From Lutimaribacter salitolerans (GTDB lineage Bacteria; Pseudomonadota; Alphaproteobacteria; Rhodobacterales; Rhodobacteraceae): 64,000 nucleotides of DNA. Under the pieces are notes generated by a model, which was not told the DNA's origin, did no database searches, and worked only from the letters and a program-made list of their open reading frames with translations. The DNA is taken from positions 1 to 64,000 of the forward strand of contig NZ_JBHUDD010000041.1 in the NCBI RefSeq assembly GCF_042677865.1, in the 5' to 3' direction. Shown piece by piece: positions 26,519 through 35,235 of this stretch (positions are counted from its first letter, which is position 1; each line of letters begins with the position of its first letter). The position numbers and the translations under genes were made by a program.

Positions 26519-27463
26519 ATGACACTCAGGTCAAAACCCCGGGAGTTTGATTTCGCGGATGCCTATCCCACGCGCCTGAAGACAGGCGAAACCTTGTCGC
26601 CGCGCCGCGATCCGGTCCTGTGGCAGGCATGGTCCGAGGATGCGCCGATCGGCCGGGACGAGGCGGAGCAGTATGATGAAAAGGGCTACCTGATCCGCAA
26701 GAACCTGTTTTCAGATGACGAGCTGAAGCAGCTGGTCGAGACGTCCGACGCCTTGCGCCGCAGCGGAAACGGGATCGACGCCGAGGATCTGGTGGCCGAG
26801 CCCGACACCGACGCGGTGCGTACGATTTTCCGGCTGGACCGGCATTCGGACGTCTTTGCCCGGCTGGCGGAGGATGCGCGCCTTGCGGGTGTCGCGCAGT
26901 TTCTGCTGGGGGATGATGTCTATCTGCACCAGTCGCGCCTGAACTACAAACCGGGTTTCACCGGCAAGGAGTTCTACTGGCATTCCGATTTCGAGACCTG
27001 GCACGCCGAAGACGGGATGCCCCGGATGCGCGCGGTATCGGCCTCGGTCCTGTTGACCGACAATTCGAAACTGAACGGTCCGCTGATGCTGGTGCCGGGG
27101 TCGCACAGGACGTGGATCGCCTGTCAGGGCGCGACGCCGCAGGACAATCACAAAACCTCGCTCAAGCAGCAGAAGGTCGGCGTGCCCAGCGACGACACCA
27201 TCGCACGGCTGGTGCGCGAAAACGGGTTGGACGTAGCCAGCGGGCCGACGGGTACCGTGATCTTCTTTGACTGCAATACGCTGCACGGCTCGAACGGCAA
27301 TATCACGCCTGACCCGCGCTCGAACGCGTTTTTCGTGTTCAACGCGATGTCGAATGCCCTGCGCGCGCCTTATGCGGCGTCAAACCCGCGCCCGGCCTTT
27401 CTGGCCAATCGCGAACCCCCCAGGGCGATCCGCACGCGCCAAACATCGCTGACCGACGCCTGA
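26519..27463 (+). CDS. ectD: Ectoine hydroxylase
   Basis: A 314-residue Fe(II)/2-oxoglutarate dioxygenase that converts ectoine to 5-hydroxyectoine, a salt and heat protectant. The EctD consensus FYWHSDFETWHAEDGMPRMR carries the first Fe-binding His and Asp, LNYKPGF precedes it, and the third ligand is in CNTLHGSNGNITPDPRSN. MSNAL near the C-terminus is also conserved. An ideal AGGAGG precedes the ATG. No ectABC genes are nearby, so the gene is either separate from the synthesis operon or serves imported ectoine. It is located directly upstream of ftsW, not its usual neighbour. Confidence 0.93.
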   Translation: MTLRSKPREFDFADAYPTRLKTGETLSPRRDPVLWQAWSEDAPIGRDEAEQYDEKGYLIRKNLFSDDELKQLVETSDALRRSGNGIDAEDLVAEPDTDAVRTIFRLDRHSDVFARLAEDARLAGVAQFLLGDDVYLHQSRLNYKPGFTGKEFYWHSDFETWHAEDGMPRMRAVSASVLLTDNSKLNGPLMLVPGSHRTWIACQGATPQDNHKTSLKQQKVGVPSDDTIARLVRENGLDVASGPTGTVIFFDCNTLHGSNGNITPDPRSNAFFVFNAMSNALRAPYAASNPRPAFLANREPPRAIRTRQTSLTDA

Positions 27464-27625
27464 GGCGGCCCCGGCCCATCCGGACGGGCTGCCCGATGGT
27501 GACGATCCCGGGCAAATGTCTGGATGGGCTGTGCGACTGGACGCTTCCCACCGGGGGGTGGACCTGCTAAACTCGGGCATCAGACCCCGCAAAGGGGCGA
27601 CCATGAGGCAGCGAGCGGTGCACCC

Positions 27626-28795
27626 ATGACAGAAATGGTTTACGGCGCGGTCCCTGTGCGGGATGGCGAACCGGTTCTTCCCAAATGGTGGAGAACGGTG
27701 GACAAATGGACGATGACCTGCATCCTGATCTTGTTCGGGATCGGGATGCTGCTGGGGCTTGCGGCTTCGCCGCCGCTGGCGGCGCGCAACGGGTTCGAGG
27801 CGTTTCATTACGTCCAGCGGCAGGCGTTCTTTGGCGGGCTGGCGCTGGTGGCGATGCTGATCACCTCGATGATGACGCCCACGGTGGTGCGGCGCCTCGC
27901 GGTGCTGGGATTTGTCGCCGCTTTCGTGGCGATGGCGCTGCTGCCGTTCTTTGGCACCGATTTCGGCAAGGGCGCGGTGCGCTGGTACTCGCTGGGGTTT
28001 GCCAGCTTGCAGCCGTCCGAGTTCCTGAAACCCGGTTTCGTGGTCGTGGCGGCCTGGATGATGGCGGCCAGTCAGGACATCAACGGTCCTCCGGGGCGGA
28101 TGTGGTCCTTTGGCATGACGCTGGTGATCGTGGCGATGCTGGCAATGCAGCCCGATTTCGGTCAGGCGGCGCTGGTGCTGTTCGGCTGGGGCGTCATGTG
28201 GTTCGTGGCTGGAGCACCGATGCTGTTGCTGCTGGCAATGGCGGCGGGCGTGGTGCTGGTGGGCACGGTGGCCTATAACAATTCCGAGCATTTCGCGCGC
28301 CGCATCGACGGCTTCCTGTCGCCCGACGTGGACCCGACCACGCAGCTTGGCTATGCCACCAACGCGATCCGCGAGGGCGGGTTTTTCGGCGTCGGCGTGG
28401 GCGAGGGGCAGGTGAAATGGTCATTGCCCGACGCGCATACCGACTTCATCATCGCAGTGGCGGCCGAGGAGTACGGCCTGATCCTGGTGCTGGTGATCAT
28501 CGCGCTGTATTGCGGCGTCGTCATCCGCTCGTTCCTGCGGCTGATGCATGAACGTGACCCGTTCATCCGGCTGGCGGGCTGCGGGCTGGCGGTGATGTTC
28601 GGCATGCAGGCGATGATCAACATTGCCGTGGCGGTGCGGCTGCTGCCGGCCAAGGGCATGACCCTGCCGTTCGTGAGCTATGGCGGATCGTCCCTGATCG
28701 CGGGCGGGATCGCGGTGGGCATGCTTCTGGCCTTTACCCGAACCCGTCCACAGGGCGAGATCGGCGATATCCTGCGCGCCGGGCGCGCACGCTGA
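27626..28795 (+). CDS. ftsW: Septal peptidoglycan polymerase FtsW
   Basis: A 389-residue SEDS-family glycosyltransferase that polymerises septal peptidoglycan with its PBP partner. About ten transmembrane helices are seen. ARNGFEAFHYVQRQAFF, ALPQPDFGQ-like AMQPDFGQAALV, GVGEGQVKWSLPDAHTDFIIAV and the C-terminal PFVSYGGSSLIAGGIAVGML are hallmarks. I used the ATG at 27626; the region before it (27464-27625) is not coding but has an imperfect inverted repeat (CCCATCCGGAC with GTCTGGATGGG). It is the first gene of the division cluster here. Confidence 0.95.
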   Translation: MTEMVYGAVPVRDGEPVLPKWWRTVDKWTMTCILILFGIGMLLGLAASPPLAARNGFEAFHYVQRQAFFGGLALVAMLITSMMTPTVVRRLAVLGFVAAFVAMALLPFFGTDFGKGAVRWYSLGFASLQPSEFLKPGFVVVAAWMMAASQDINGPPGRMWSFGMTLVIVAMLAMQPDFGQAALVLFGWGVMWFVAGAPMLLLLAMAAGVVLVGTVAYNNSEHFARRIDGFLSPDVDPTTQLGYATNAIREGGFFGVGVGEGQVKWSLPDAHTDFIIAVAAEEYGLILVLVIIALYCGVVIRSFLRLMHERDPFIRLAGCGLAVMFGMQAMINIAVAVRLLPAKGMTLPFVSYGGSSLIAGGIAVGMLLAFTRTRPQGEIGDILRAGRAR

Positions 28796-28865
28796 GGCGG
28801 GCGGCATTGCGACGTGGGCCTGCGCGCGCTATGCGGCGCGGCAGGTTCGTAGACGGAGGTGGGAC

Positions 28866-29966
28866 ATGACGGAACGCCGACCATTGCTGGTGATTGCCGC
28901 CGGGGGCACCGGCGGGCACATGTTCCCGGCCCAGGCCCTGGCCGAGGCGATGCTGCGTCGCGGCTGGCGCGTCAGGCTGAGCACGGATGCGCGCGGCGCG
29001 CGCTATACCGGCGGCTTTCCCCATACGGTCGAGATCGTGCAGATCAGCAGCGCCACCTTTGCCCGCGGCGGGGCGCTGGCGAAACTGGCGGTGCCGTTCC
29101 GCATCGCGGGCGGCGTGCTTGCGGCCTGCGTGTCGATGCTGCGCGACCGTCCCGACGTGGTGGTGGGCTTTGGCGGCTATCCCAGCATCCCGGCGCTGGT
29201 GGCGGCCTGGGCGCTGCGGCGTCCGCGCATGATCCATGAACAGAACGGCGTGCTGGGGCGGGTGAACCGCCTTTTTGCGCGCCGGGTCGATGCGGTGGCC
29301 TGCGGCACCTGGCCCACAGACCTGCCTGAGGGGGTCGAGGGGCTGCACACCGGCAACCCGGTGCGTGCCGCCGTGCTGGAGCGCGCGCATGCGGGTTACA
29401 TCCCGCCGGGCGATTATCCCATGTCGCTGCTGGTGATCGGCGGCAGCCAGGGCGCGCGCATCCTGTCGGACGTGGTGCCGCCCGCGATCGCCGCCCTGCC
29501 GATGGAGATGCTGCGCCATATCCGCGTCAGCCACCAGGCCCGCGACGAAGATGCCGAGAGGGTGGCGGCCTTTTACGCCGAGAACGGCATCGACGCGGAT
29601 GTTCAGCCATTCTTCAAGGACGTGCCGCGCCGGATGACCGAGGCGCAGCTGGTTGTCAGCCGCTCGGGCGCATCCAGCGTGGCGGATATCAGCGTGATCG
29701 GGCGGCCAGCGATCCTGATCCCCTATGCCGCGGCGACAGGCGATCACCAGACCGCCAATGCGCGCGGTCTGAAAGAGGCGGGCGGGGCCATCGTGATCCC
29801 CGAGGCGCGGCTGACGGTCGAGGTGCTGACCGAGCAGCTGGACCTGGTGCTGGGCCAGCCCGAGGGTGCGGCCCAGATGGCCCGCGCGGCGCAGTCGGTG
29901 GGCAAGCCCGAGGCGACAGAGGAACTGGTTGCGCTGGTCGAACGGCTGGCGGGCTATCAGGCCTGA
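28866..29966 (+). CDS. murG: UDP-GlcNAc:lipid I N-acetylglucosaminyltransferase MurG
   Basis: A 366-residue GT28 enzyme that makes lipid II at the inner face of the membrane. It has GGTGGHMFPAQALAEAM at the N-terminus, HEQNGVLGRVNRLFARRV in the N-domain, and the UDP-GlcNAc binding VIGGSQGARILS and SRSGASSVADI segments in the C-domain. GGAGG precedes the start. It follows ftsW by 70 bases; a dispersed repeat separates it from murC. Confidence 0.97.
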   Translation: MTERRPLLVIAAGGTGGHMFPAQALAEAMLRRGWRVRLSTDARGARYTGGFPHTVEIVQISSATFARGGALAKLAVPFRIAGGVLAACVSMLRDRPDVVVGFGGYPSIPALVAAWALRRPRMIHEQNGVLGRVNRLFARRVDAVACGTWPTDLPEGVEGLHTGNPVRAAVLERAHAGYIPPGDYPMSLLVIGGSQGARILSDVVPPAIAALPMEMLRHIRVSHQARDEDAERVAAFYAENGIDADVQPFFKDVPRRMTEAQLVVSRSGASSVADISVIGRPAILIPYAAATGDHQTANARGLKEAGGAIVIPEARLTVEVLTEQLDLVLGQPEGAAQMARAAQSVGKPEATEELVALVERLAGYQA

Positions 29967-29976
29967 TGCGGGGGAA

Positions 29977-29998
29977 GGTGGGTTGGCACCCACCCTAC
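29977..29998. repeat. Dispersed palindromic repeat, copy 2
   Basis: Identical to the copy at 25189 (GGTGGGTTGGCACCCACC plus CTAC), in the murG-murC gap, 11 bases after the murG stop. Confidence 0.85.
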
Positions 29999-30066
29999 AC
30001 TGCGAACGGCACGACGGAACGGACAGGCCCCGCGCAGCCGGGGTGCAAAAACAAGGACGAAGGCAG

Positions 30067-31479
30067 ATGAGCGCAGCAGCGGCAACCAAACTTCCCACCG
30101 ATGTGGGGCCGATCCATTTCGTGGGCATCGGCGGCATCGGCATGTCGGGCATCGCCGAGGTGCTGCTGAACCACGGCTATTCGGTGCAGGGCAGCGACCT
30201 GAAATCCAGCAAGATCACCGAAAGGCTTGAGGGTTTGGGCGCGCGCATCCATGTCGGTCAGCGCGCCGAGAACCTTGAGGGCGCCGAGGTCGTGGTGATC
30301 AGCTCGGCGATCAAGCCGGGCAATCCGGAATTGGACGGCGCGCGGCTGCGCGGTCTGCCGGTGGTGCGCCGGGCCGAGATGCTGGCGGAACTGATGCGCC
30401 TGAAATCCAACATTGCGGTGGCGGGCACCCATGGCAAGACCACCACGACCACGCTGGTGGCCGAACTGCTGGTGGCGGGGGGGATCGACCCTACCGTCGT
30501 CAATGGCGGGATCATCCACGCCTATGGCTCCAACGCGCGGATGGGGCAGGGCGAATGGATGGTGGTCGAGGCAGACGAGAGCGACGGCACCTTCAACCGC
30601 CTGCCCGCGACCATCGCCATCGTCACCAACATCGACCCCGAGCATATGGAGCATTGGGGTGATTTCGATGCACTGCGGCAGGGCTTTTACGATTTCGTGT
30701 CGAACATCCCCTTCTACGGTCTGGCTGTGTGCTGCACCGATCATGCTGAGGTACAGGCGCTTGTCGGGCGTATCACCGACCGGCGGGTCATGACCTATGG
30801 CTTCAACGCGCAGGCCGATGTGCGCGCGGTGGGCCTGACCTACAAGGCGGGGGTGGCGCATTTCGACATCGCGCTTCAGGCCGAGGGCGCACGGATCGAC
30901 GGCTGCACCCTGCCGATGCCGGGCGATCACAACGTCAGCAATGCGCTGGCCGCCGTCGCCGTGGCGCGGCACCTGGGCATGAAGCTGGACGAGATCCGCG
31001 CCGCGCTGGCCGCCTTTGGCGGGGTCAACCGGCGCTTCACCCGCGTGGGCGAGGTGGAGGGCGTGACCATCATCGACGATTACGGCCATCACCCGGTCGA
31101 GATCGCCGCCGTGCTGCGCGCGGCCCGGCAGGCGACCGAAGGCCGTGTGATCGCGGTTCACCAGCCGCACCGCTACAGCCGCCTGTCGAGCCTGTTCGAC
31201 GATTTCTGCGCCTGCTTCAACGAGGCCGACGTGGTGGCCATCGCCGATGTTTTTGCCGCCGGTGAAGACCCCATCGCGGGGGCCAGCCGCGACGATCTGG
31301 TGGCCGGGCTGATCCGCCACGGCCACCGCCACGCCCGCGCCATCCGCGACGAGGATGACCTGGAGCGCCTCGTGCGCGAACAGGCCGGACCGGGGGATAT
31401 GGTGGTCTGTCTGGGCGCGGGCACGATCAGCGCCTGGGCCAACGGCCTGCCCGCCCGCCTGATGGCCAAGGCGGGGTAG
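30067..31479 (+). CDS. murC: UDP-N-acetylmuramate--L-alanine ligase
   Basis: A 470-residue Mur ligase that adds L-Ala to UDP-MurNAc with ATP. The N-terminal Rossmann motif GIGGIGMSGIAEVL, the ATP P-loop GTHGKTTTT (near residue 122), EADESDGTF and the C-domain DDYGHHPVEI are intact. The start at 30067 has AAGGCAG. It sits in the division cluster; murB follows after three small membrane protein genes. Confidence 0.97.
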   Translation: MSAAAATKLPTDVGPIHFVGIGGIGMSGIAEVLLNHGYSVQGSDLKSSKITERLEGLGARIHVGQRAENLEGAEVVVISSAIKPGNPELDGARLRGLPVVRRAEMLAELMRLKSNIAVAGTHGKTTTTTLVAELLVAGGIDPTVVNGGIIHAYGSNARMGQGEWMVVEADESDGTFNRLPATIAIVTNIDPEHMEHWGDFDALRQGFYDFVSNIPFYGLAVCCTDHAEVQALVGRITDRRVMTYGFNAQADVRAVGLTYKAGVAHFDIALQAEGARIDGCTLPMPGDHNVSNALAAVAVARHLGMKLDEIRAALAAFGGVNRRFTRVGEVEGVTIIDDYGHHPVEIAAVLRAARQATEGRVIAVHQPHRYSRLSSLFDDFCACFNEADVVAIADVFAAGEDPIAGASRDDLVAGLIRHGHRHARAIRDEDDLERLVREQAGPGDMVVCLGAGTISAWANGLPARLMAKAG

Positions 31480-31535
31480 GGCCGGTGCTGCGGTCCGTGG
31501 TCATGGGGTGGTGCAGTGAAACGCCACTCTTCGGC

Positions 31536-31557
31536 GGTGGGTTGGCACCCACCCTAC
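31536..31557. repeat. Dispersed palindromic repeat, copy 3
   Basis: Identical to the copies at 25189 and 29977, in the gap between murC and the next small gene. Confidence 0.85.
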
Positions 31558-31573
31558 GGATGGGCGGTGCGCG

Positions 31574-31801
31574 ATGACGTGGGGCTGGGCGATCGTAGGC
31601 ATTGTCGTGCTGATGGCGCTGTTTGCCGTCACGCGCCTGTTTCGGCGGTTGGTCTGGGCCTTTGCGCTTGCGGCGGCGGCGCTGCTGGCGTTGCATTATC
31701 AGGCCGATCCGCAGGCGGCGGGCAGCGCTCTGGCAGCGCTTGGTGGCGGCGTGATCCTGGCCGGACCGGTGCGCGGGTTGATCCTGCGTGTGTTTTTGTA
31801 A
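31574..31801 (+). CDS. Small membrane protein of unknown function
   Basis: A 75-residue protein with two or three hydrophobic helices (IVGIVVLMALFAVTRLF, LVWAFALAAAALLALHY, ALAALGGGVILAGPVRGLIL). No family is recognised. It begins 16 bases after a dispersed repeat and 58 bases before the DUF2484 pair. The ribosome site is weak. The even codon use and open frame make a real gene likely, but it could be a lineage-specific remnant. Confidence 0.55.
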   Translation: MTWGWAIVGIVVLMALFAVTRLFRRLVWAFALAAAALLALHYQADPQAAGSALAALGGGVILAGPVRGLILRVFL

Positions 31802-31859
31802 GGGGGCGCCTGGTGGATCAACCTGACTGCATGAGTTCACCACCGATCGGGAGAGGGGC

Positions 31860-32114
31860 ATGAGCCCGGTCCTGATCGCGTGCATCCTTTGGGTGCTGGC
31901 CGGTGTCGGGGTGGCGATGCTGCCGGTGCGGCGGCAGTACACGCCCGGTGCGCTGTTGCTGCTGTCGGGTCTGGGGCTGATCGTCTGGCTGGGGCTGACC
32001 CATGGCGTGCTGGCCGGTCTGGCGGCGCTGGCGGCCTTCGTGTCGATGATGCGCAACCCGATCCGCTATCTGTGGCGGCGTGCGCGTGGCCAAAGGCCGG
32101 AGTTGCCGGGATGA
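31860..32114 (+). CDS. DUF2484 family membrane protein
   Basis: An 84-residue protein with two or three transmembrane helices (VLIACILWVLAGVGVAMLPV, LLLLSGLGLIVWLGLTHGVL, LAGLAALAAFVSM) and a basic C-terminus (RNPIRYLWRRARGQRP). Small proteins of this type are found between murC and murB in Rhodobacteraceae. GAGAGGGGC precedes the ATG. The stop overlaps the next start (ATGA). The function is unknown; location suggests a role in wall synthesis or division. Confidence 0.75.
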   Translation: MSPVLIACILWVLAGVGVAMLPVRRQYTPGALLLLSGLGLIVWLGLTHGVLAGLAALAAFVSMMRNPIRYLWRRARGQRPELPG

Positions 32115-32359
32115 GCGTGCCGCTGATCCTGTGCTGTCTCTGGCTGGTGGCGGCGAATGTCGCGGCGATGATCCCCTCGCGTGACAATCACTGGGCGCGG
32201 GCCTATGCCTTGATTGTGCTGGGCATCCCCTTGCTGGGCTGGGTGACATGGGCGCATGGCCCCTGGATCGGCCTGCTGGTGATGCTTGCAGGGATGAGCG
32301 TGCTGCGCTGGCCGGTGATCTATCTGGCGCGATGGGTGCGCGGGCGGATCGGCGGATGA
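32111..32359 (+). CDS. DUF2484 family membrane protein, second copy
   Basis: An 82-residue paralogue of the preceding protein with the same plan: three hydrophobic segments (LILCCLWLVAANVAAMIPS, YALIVLGIPLLGWVTWAHG, WIGLLVMLAGMSVLR) and a basic end (WPVIYLARWVRGR). The shared pattern (C-L-W, W-V-T-W/W-L-G-L-T, H-G, then S-M/V-L-R-x-P-I/V-x-Y-L) indicates tandem duplication. It is translationally coupled to its neighbour through ATGA. Confidence 0.75.
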   Translation: MSVPLILCCLWLVAANVAAMIPSRDNHWARAYALIVLGIPLLGWVTWAHGPWIGLLVMLAGMSVLRWPVIYLARWVRGRIGG

Positions 32360-32366
32360 CGGGCGG

Positions 32367-32388
32367 GGTGGGTTGGCACCCACCCTAC
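32367..32388. repeat. Dispersed palindromic repeat, copy 4
   Basis: Identical to the copies at 25189, 29977 and 31536. It begins eight bases after the second DUF2484 stop and ends 64 bases before murB. Confidence 0.85.
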
Positions 32389-32451
32389 CTCTGCCCTTTC
32401 GTCGGGCGGGGCGCTGAATTGCCACGGCGCTGAACAAAGCGGAGAAGAACG

Positions 32452-33384
32452 ATGCAGATGCCGCAGGTGCGGGGCAGGCTGACCCCCGACAGACCCTTGA
32501 ACGATCTGACTTGGCTGCGCGTGGGCGGGCCTGCGGACTGGTTTTTCCAACCCGCCGACCTGGCCGATTTGCAGGCGTTTCTGGCAGCGATTGATCCCTC
32601 GGTGCCGGTGTTTCCGATGGGTGTGGGCAGCAACCTTATCGTGCGCGACGGCGGCATCCGCGCGGTGGTGATCCGTCTGGGGCGAGGCTTCAACGGGGTC
32701 GAGATCGACGGCAACCGCGTCACCGCAGGCGTGGCCGCGCTGGATGCGCAGGTGGCCAAGCGTGCTGGCGCGGCGGGGCTGGACCTGACCTTTCTGCGGA
32801 CCATTCCGGGCAGCATCGGCGGGGCAGTTCGGATGAATGCGGGGTGCTATGGCACCTATGTGGCGGATGTGTTCGTCAGCGCGCGCGCCGTCACCCGGGC
32901 GGGCGAGGTCGTGACCCTGACCGCCGATGACCTGAATTTCCGCTATCGCCAGACCGACCTGCCCGAGGGCTGGGTGCTGGTTGACGCCACCTTCGAGGCC
33001 GCAAAGGGCGACCCGGAGGCGCTGGATGCGCGCATGGCGGATCAGGTGGCGCGCCGTGACGCGACCCAGCCGACACGCGATCGCAGCGCGGGCAGCACGT
33101 TCCGCAATCCGGCGGGGTTTTCAAGCACGGGGCGCGATGACGACACCCACGAGCTGAAGGCGTGGAAGGTCATCGATGACGCGGGCCTGCGCGGCGCGCG
33201 GCGCGGGGGCGCGCAGATGAGCGAGAAACACTCGAACTTCATGATCAACACCGGCGATGCGACGGCGGATGACCTCGAATCACTGGGCGAGGACGTGCGG
33301 AAAAGGGTTTACGATTCAAGCGGTATCACGCTAGAGTGGGAAATCATGAGGGTTGGTGACGCAGCCCCGACAGGCAGTATTTGA
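32452..33384 (+). CDS. murB: UDP-N-acetylenolpyruvoylglucosamine reductase
   Basis: A 310-residue FAD enzyme that reduces UDP-GlcNAc-enolpyruvate to UDP-MurNAc. It has the FAD-binding GVGSNLIVRDGGIRAVVI and IPGSIGGAVRMNAGCYG, the catalytic Ser in RSAGSTFRNP and the C-terminal KHSNFMINTGDATADDL typical of type IIa MurB. GGAG lies upstream. It is followed by ddl after 49 bases. Confidence 0.97.
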   Translation: MQMPQVRGRLTPDRPLNDLTWLRVGGPADWFFQPADLADLQAFLAAIDPSVPVFPMGVGSNLIVRDGGIRAVVIRLGRGFNGVEIDGNRVTAGVAALDAQVAKRAGAAGLDLTFLRTIPGSIGGAVRMNAGCYGTYVADVFVSARAVTRAGEVVTLTADDLNFRYRQTDLPEGWVLVDATFEAAKGDPEALDARMADQVARRDATQPTRDRSAGSTFRNPAGFSSTGRDDDTHELKAWKVIDDAGLRGARRGGAQMSEKHSNFMINTGDATADDLESLGEDVRKRVYDSSGITLEWEIMRVGDAAPTGSI

Positions 33385-33433
33385 CAAAATATCCGTAAGG
33401 GCCGGAAAACGGCCCGGGAAAAAGGCAAAATCG

Positions 33434-34351
33434 GTGGCGAAGTCGAGCAGGACAAGCCCCAAGGTTGCGGTGTTGATGGGTGGCCCCTCGTCCGAGCGCG
33501 AGGTGTCGTTGTCGACCGGGCGCGCGTGCGCCGCCGCGCTGCGGGATGCGGGATATCAGGTGGTCGAGGTCGATGCAGGCCATGACCTGCCCGCCCGGCT
33601 GACCGACATTCAGCCAGACGTGGTGTTCAACGCCCTGCATGGTCGCTGGGGCGAGGATGGCTGCGTGCAGGGCATTCTGGAATGGCTGCACATCCCCTAT
33701 ACCCATTCGGGCGTTCTGGCCTCGGCGCTTGCGATGGACAAGGAGCGGACCAAGGCCACGTTCCGCGCCGCCGGTCTGCCAGTGGTGGACAGCGTTCTGG
33801 CCGCCCGCGATGCGGTGCGCGGCGCGCACATGATGGCCCCGCCCTATGTGGTCAAGCCCAACAACGAAGGATCGAGCGTCGGCATCTACATCGTGCGCGA
33901 GGGTGACAGCTCGCCCGCGCTGGCCGACACGATGCCCGCCACGGTGATGGTCGAAACCTATGCGCCGGGGCGCGAGCTGACCACCACGGTGATGGGCGAC
34001 CGGGCCCTGGGTGTGACCGACATCATCACCGATGGCTGGTATGACTACGACGCGAAGTACAAGCCCGGCGGATCGCGCCACGTGGTGCCTGCCGATTTGC
34101 CGCAGGACATAGCGGATGCCTGTCTGGACTACGCCCTGCGCGCCCATCATGCGTTGGGCTGCCGGGGCGTCAGTCGCACGGATTTCCGCTGGGACGAGGC
34201 GCGTGGCCTTGACGGCCTGATCCTGCTGGAGGTCAACACCCAGCCCGGCATGACCGCCACCTCGCTTTCGCCCGAGCAGGCGCAGGCGGTGGGGATTTCC
34301 TTTGCCGAGTTCTGCGCCTGGATGGTGGAGGATGCCTCATGCGATCGCTGA
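33434..34351 (+). CDS. ddl: D-alanine--D-alanine ligase
   Basis: A 305-residue ATP-grasp ligase that makes D-Ala-D-Ala. It has VAVLMGGPSSEREVSLSTGRA, ALHGRWGEDGCVQGILEWL, MDKERTKATF, VVKPNNEGSSVGI, VSRTDFRWD and LLEVNTQPGMTATSL. I chose GTG at 33434 because it yields the usual length and start (VAKSSRTSPKVAVLMGG); the frame is open back to a TTG at 33353 inside murB. ftsQ begins 13 bases before its stop. Confidence 0.95.
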   Translation: MAKSSRTSPKVAVLMGGPSSEREVSLSTGRACAAALRDAGYQVVEVDAGHDLPARLTDIQPDVVFNALHGRWGEDGCVQGILEWLHIPYTHSGVLASALAMDKERTKATFRAAGLPVVDSVLAARDAVRGAHMMAPPYVVKPNNEGSSVGIYIVREGDSSPALADTMPATVMVETYAPGRELTTTVMGDRALGVTDIITDGWYDYDAKYKPGGSRHVVPADLPQDIADACLDYALRAHHALGCRGVSRTDFRWDEARGLDGLILLEVNTQPGMTATSLSPEQAQAVGISFAEFCAWMVEDASCDR

Positions 34352-35229
34352 TCCGCCGCAAGGCCCCGGATGGCCCCGAACGGCCCGATCCCGCGCCCTC
34401 GCGGCTGCGCTATCGGATGCAGCGTCTGATGCTGACGCCGACCTTCCGGTTTTTCCTGCGCGCGGGCGTGCCTCTGGTGCTGGCCGTGGGGGTCGGCGCG
34501 GGATACCTGGCAGACGAGGGCCGGCGCGACGCGCTGAACCAGTCGATCGCCGATGTCCGCACCCAGATCCAGACCCGGCCCGAATTCATGGTCAACGTGA
34601 TGGCGGTGGACGGGGCGAGCGCGGGCGTGGACGAGGATATCCGCGAAATCCTGCCACTGGACCTGCCGATGTCGTCCTTTGATCTGGATCTTGCGCTGAT
34701 CCTGCAGACGGTGCGCGAATTGTCGGCCGTCAAGGACGCTGCCGTGCGCATCCGCACCGGCGGGGTGTTGCAGATCGAGGTGGTCGAGCGTGTGCCCGTG
34801 GTGCTGTGGCGCACGCCCGGCGGGCTGGAACTGGTGGATGAAAGCGGTGTCATCGTCAGGCCTGCCGCATCACGCGCGGATCATCCGGACCTGCCGGTGA
34901 TCGCGGGGGCAGGGGCCACCGAGCATGTGGCGCAGGCGCTGCGGCTGATCCGGGCGGCGGGGCCGTTGCAGCCGCGCCTGCGCGGGTTGGTGCGCATCGG
35001 TGAGCGACGCTGGGACGTGGTTCTGGATCGCGATCAGCGCATCCTGCTGCCCGAAGAACAGCCGGTGCAGGCGCTGGAGCGGGTGATCGCGCTGGATCAT
35101 GTGCAAGAGATGCTGGACCGCGATCTGGCGGCGGTGGACATGCGCTTGACCGGGCGCCCGACGCTGCGAATGCAGGCAAGTGCGGTAGAACAATGGTGGC
35201 GTGTGCAAAAGGCGAGTTTGGGAGAATAA
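34339..35229 (+). CDS. ftsQ: Cell division protein FtsQ
   Basis: A 296-residue bitopic membrane protein of the divisome core. It has a basic cytoplasmic N-terminus, one transmembrane helix (about 38-55; FFLRAGVPLVLAVGVGAGYL), a POTRA domain (about 75-145; VMAVDGASAGVDEDIREIL) and a FtsQ/DivIB beta-domain. It overlaps ddl by 13 bases and ends six bases before ftsA. Sequence divergence is normal for alphaproteobacterial FtsQ. Confidence 0.92.
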   Translation: MRSLIRRKAPDGPERPDPAPSRLRYRMQRLMLTPTFRFFLRAGVPLVLAVGVGAGYLADEGRRDALNQSIADVRTQIQTRPEFMVNVMAVDGASAGVDEDIREILPLDLPMSSFDLDLALILQTVRELSAVKDAAVRIRTGGVLQIEVVERVPVVLWRTPGGLELVDESGVIVRPAASRADHPDLPVIAGAGATEHVAQALRLIRAAGPLQPRLRGLVRIGERRWDVVLDRDQRILLPEEQPVQALERVIALDHVQEMLDRDLAAVDMRLTGRPTLRMQASAVEQWWRVQKASLGE

Positions 35230-35235
35230 GAACAA

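Noticed and set aside
33377..33400. TTGACAAAATATCC as a promoter of ddl
   Set aside because: The TTGACA overlaps the murB stop region, and there is no convincing -10 at 16-18 bases. Co-transcription with murB is simpler.
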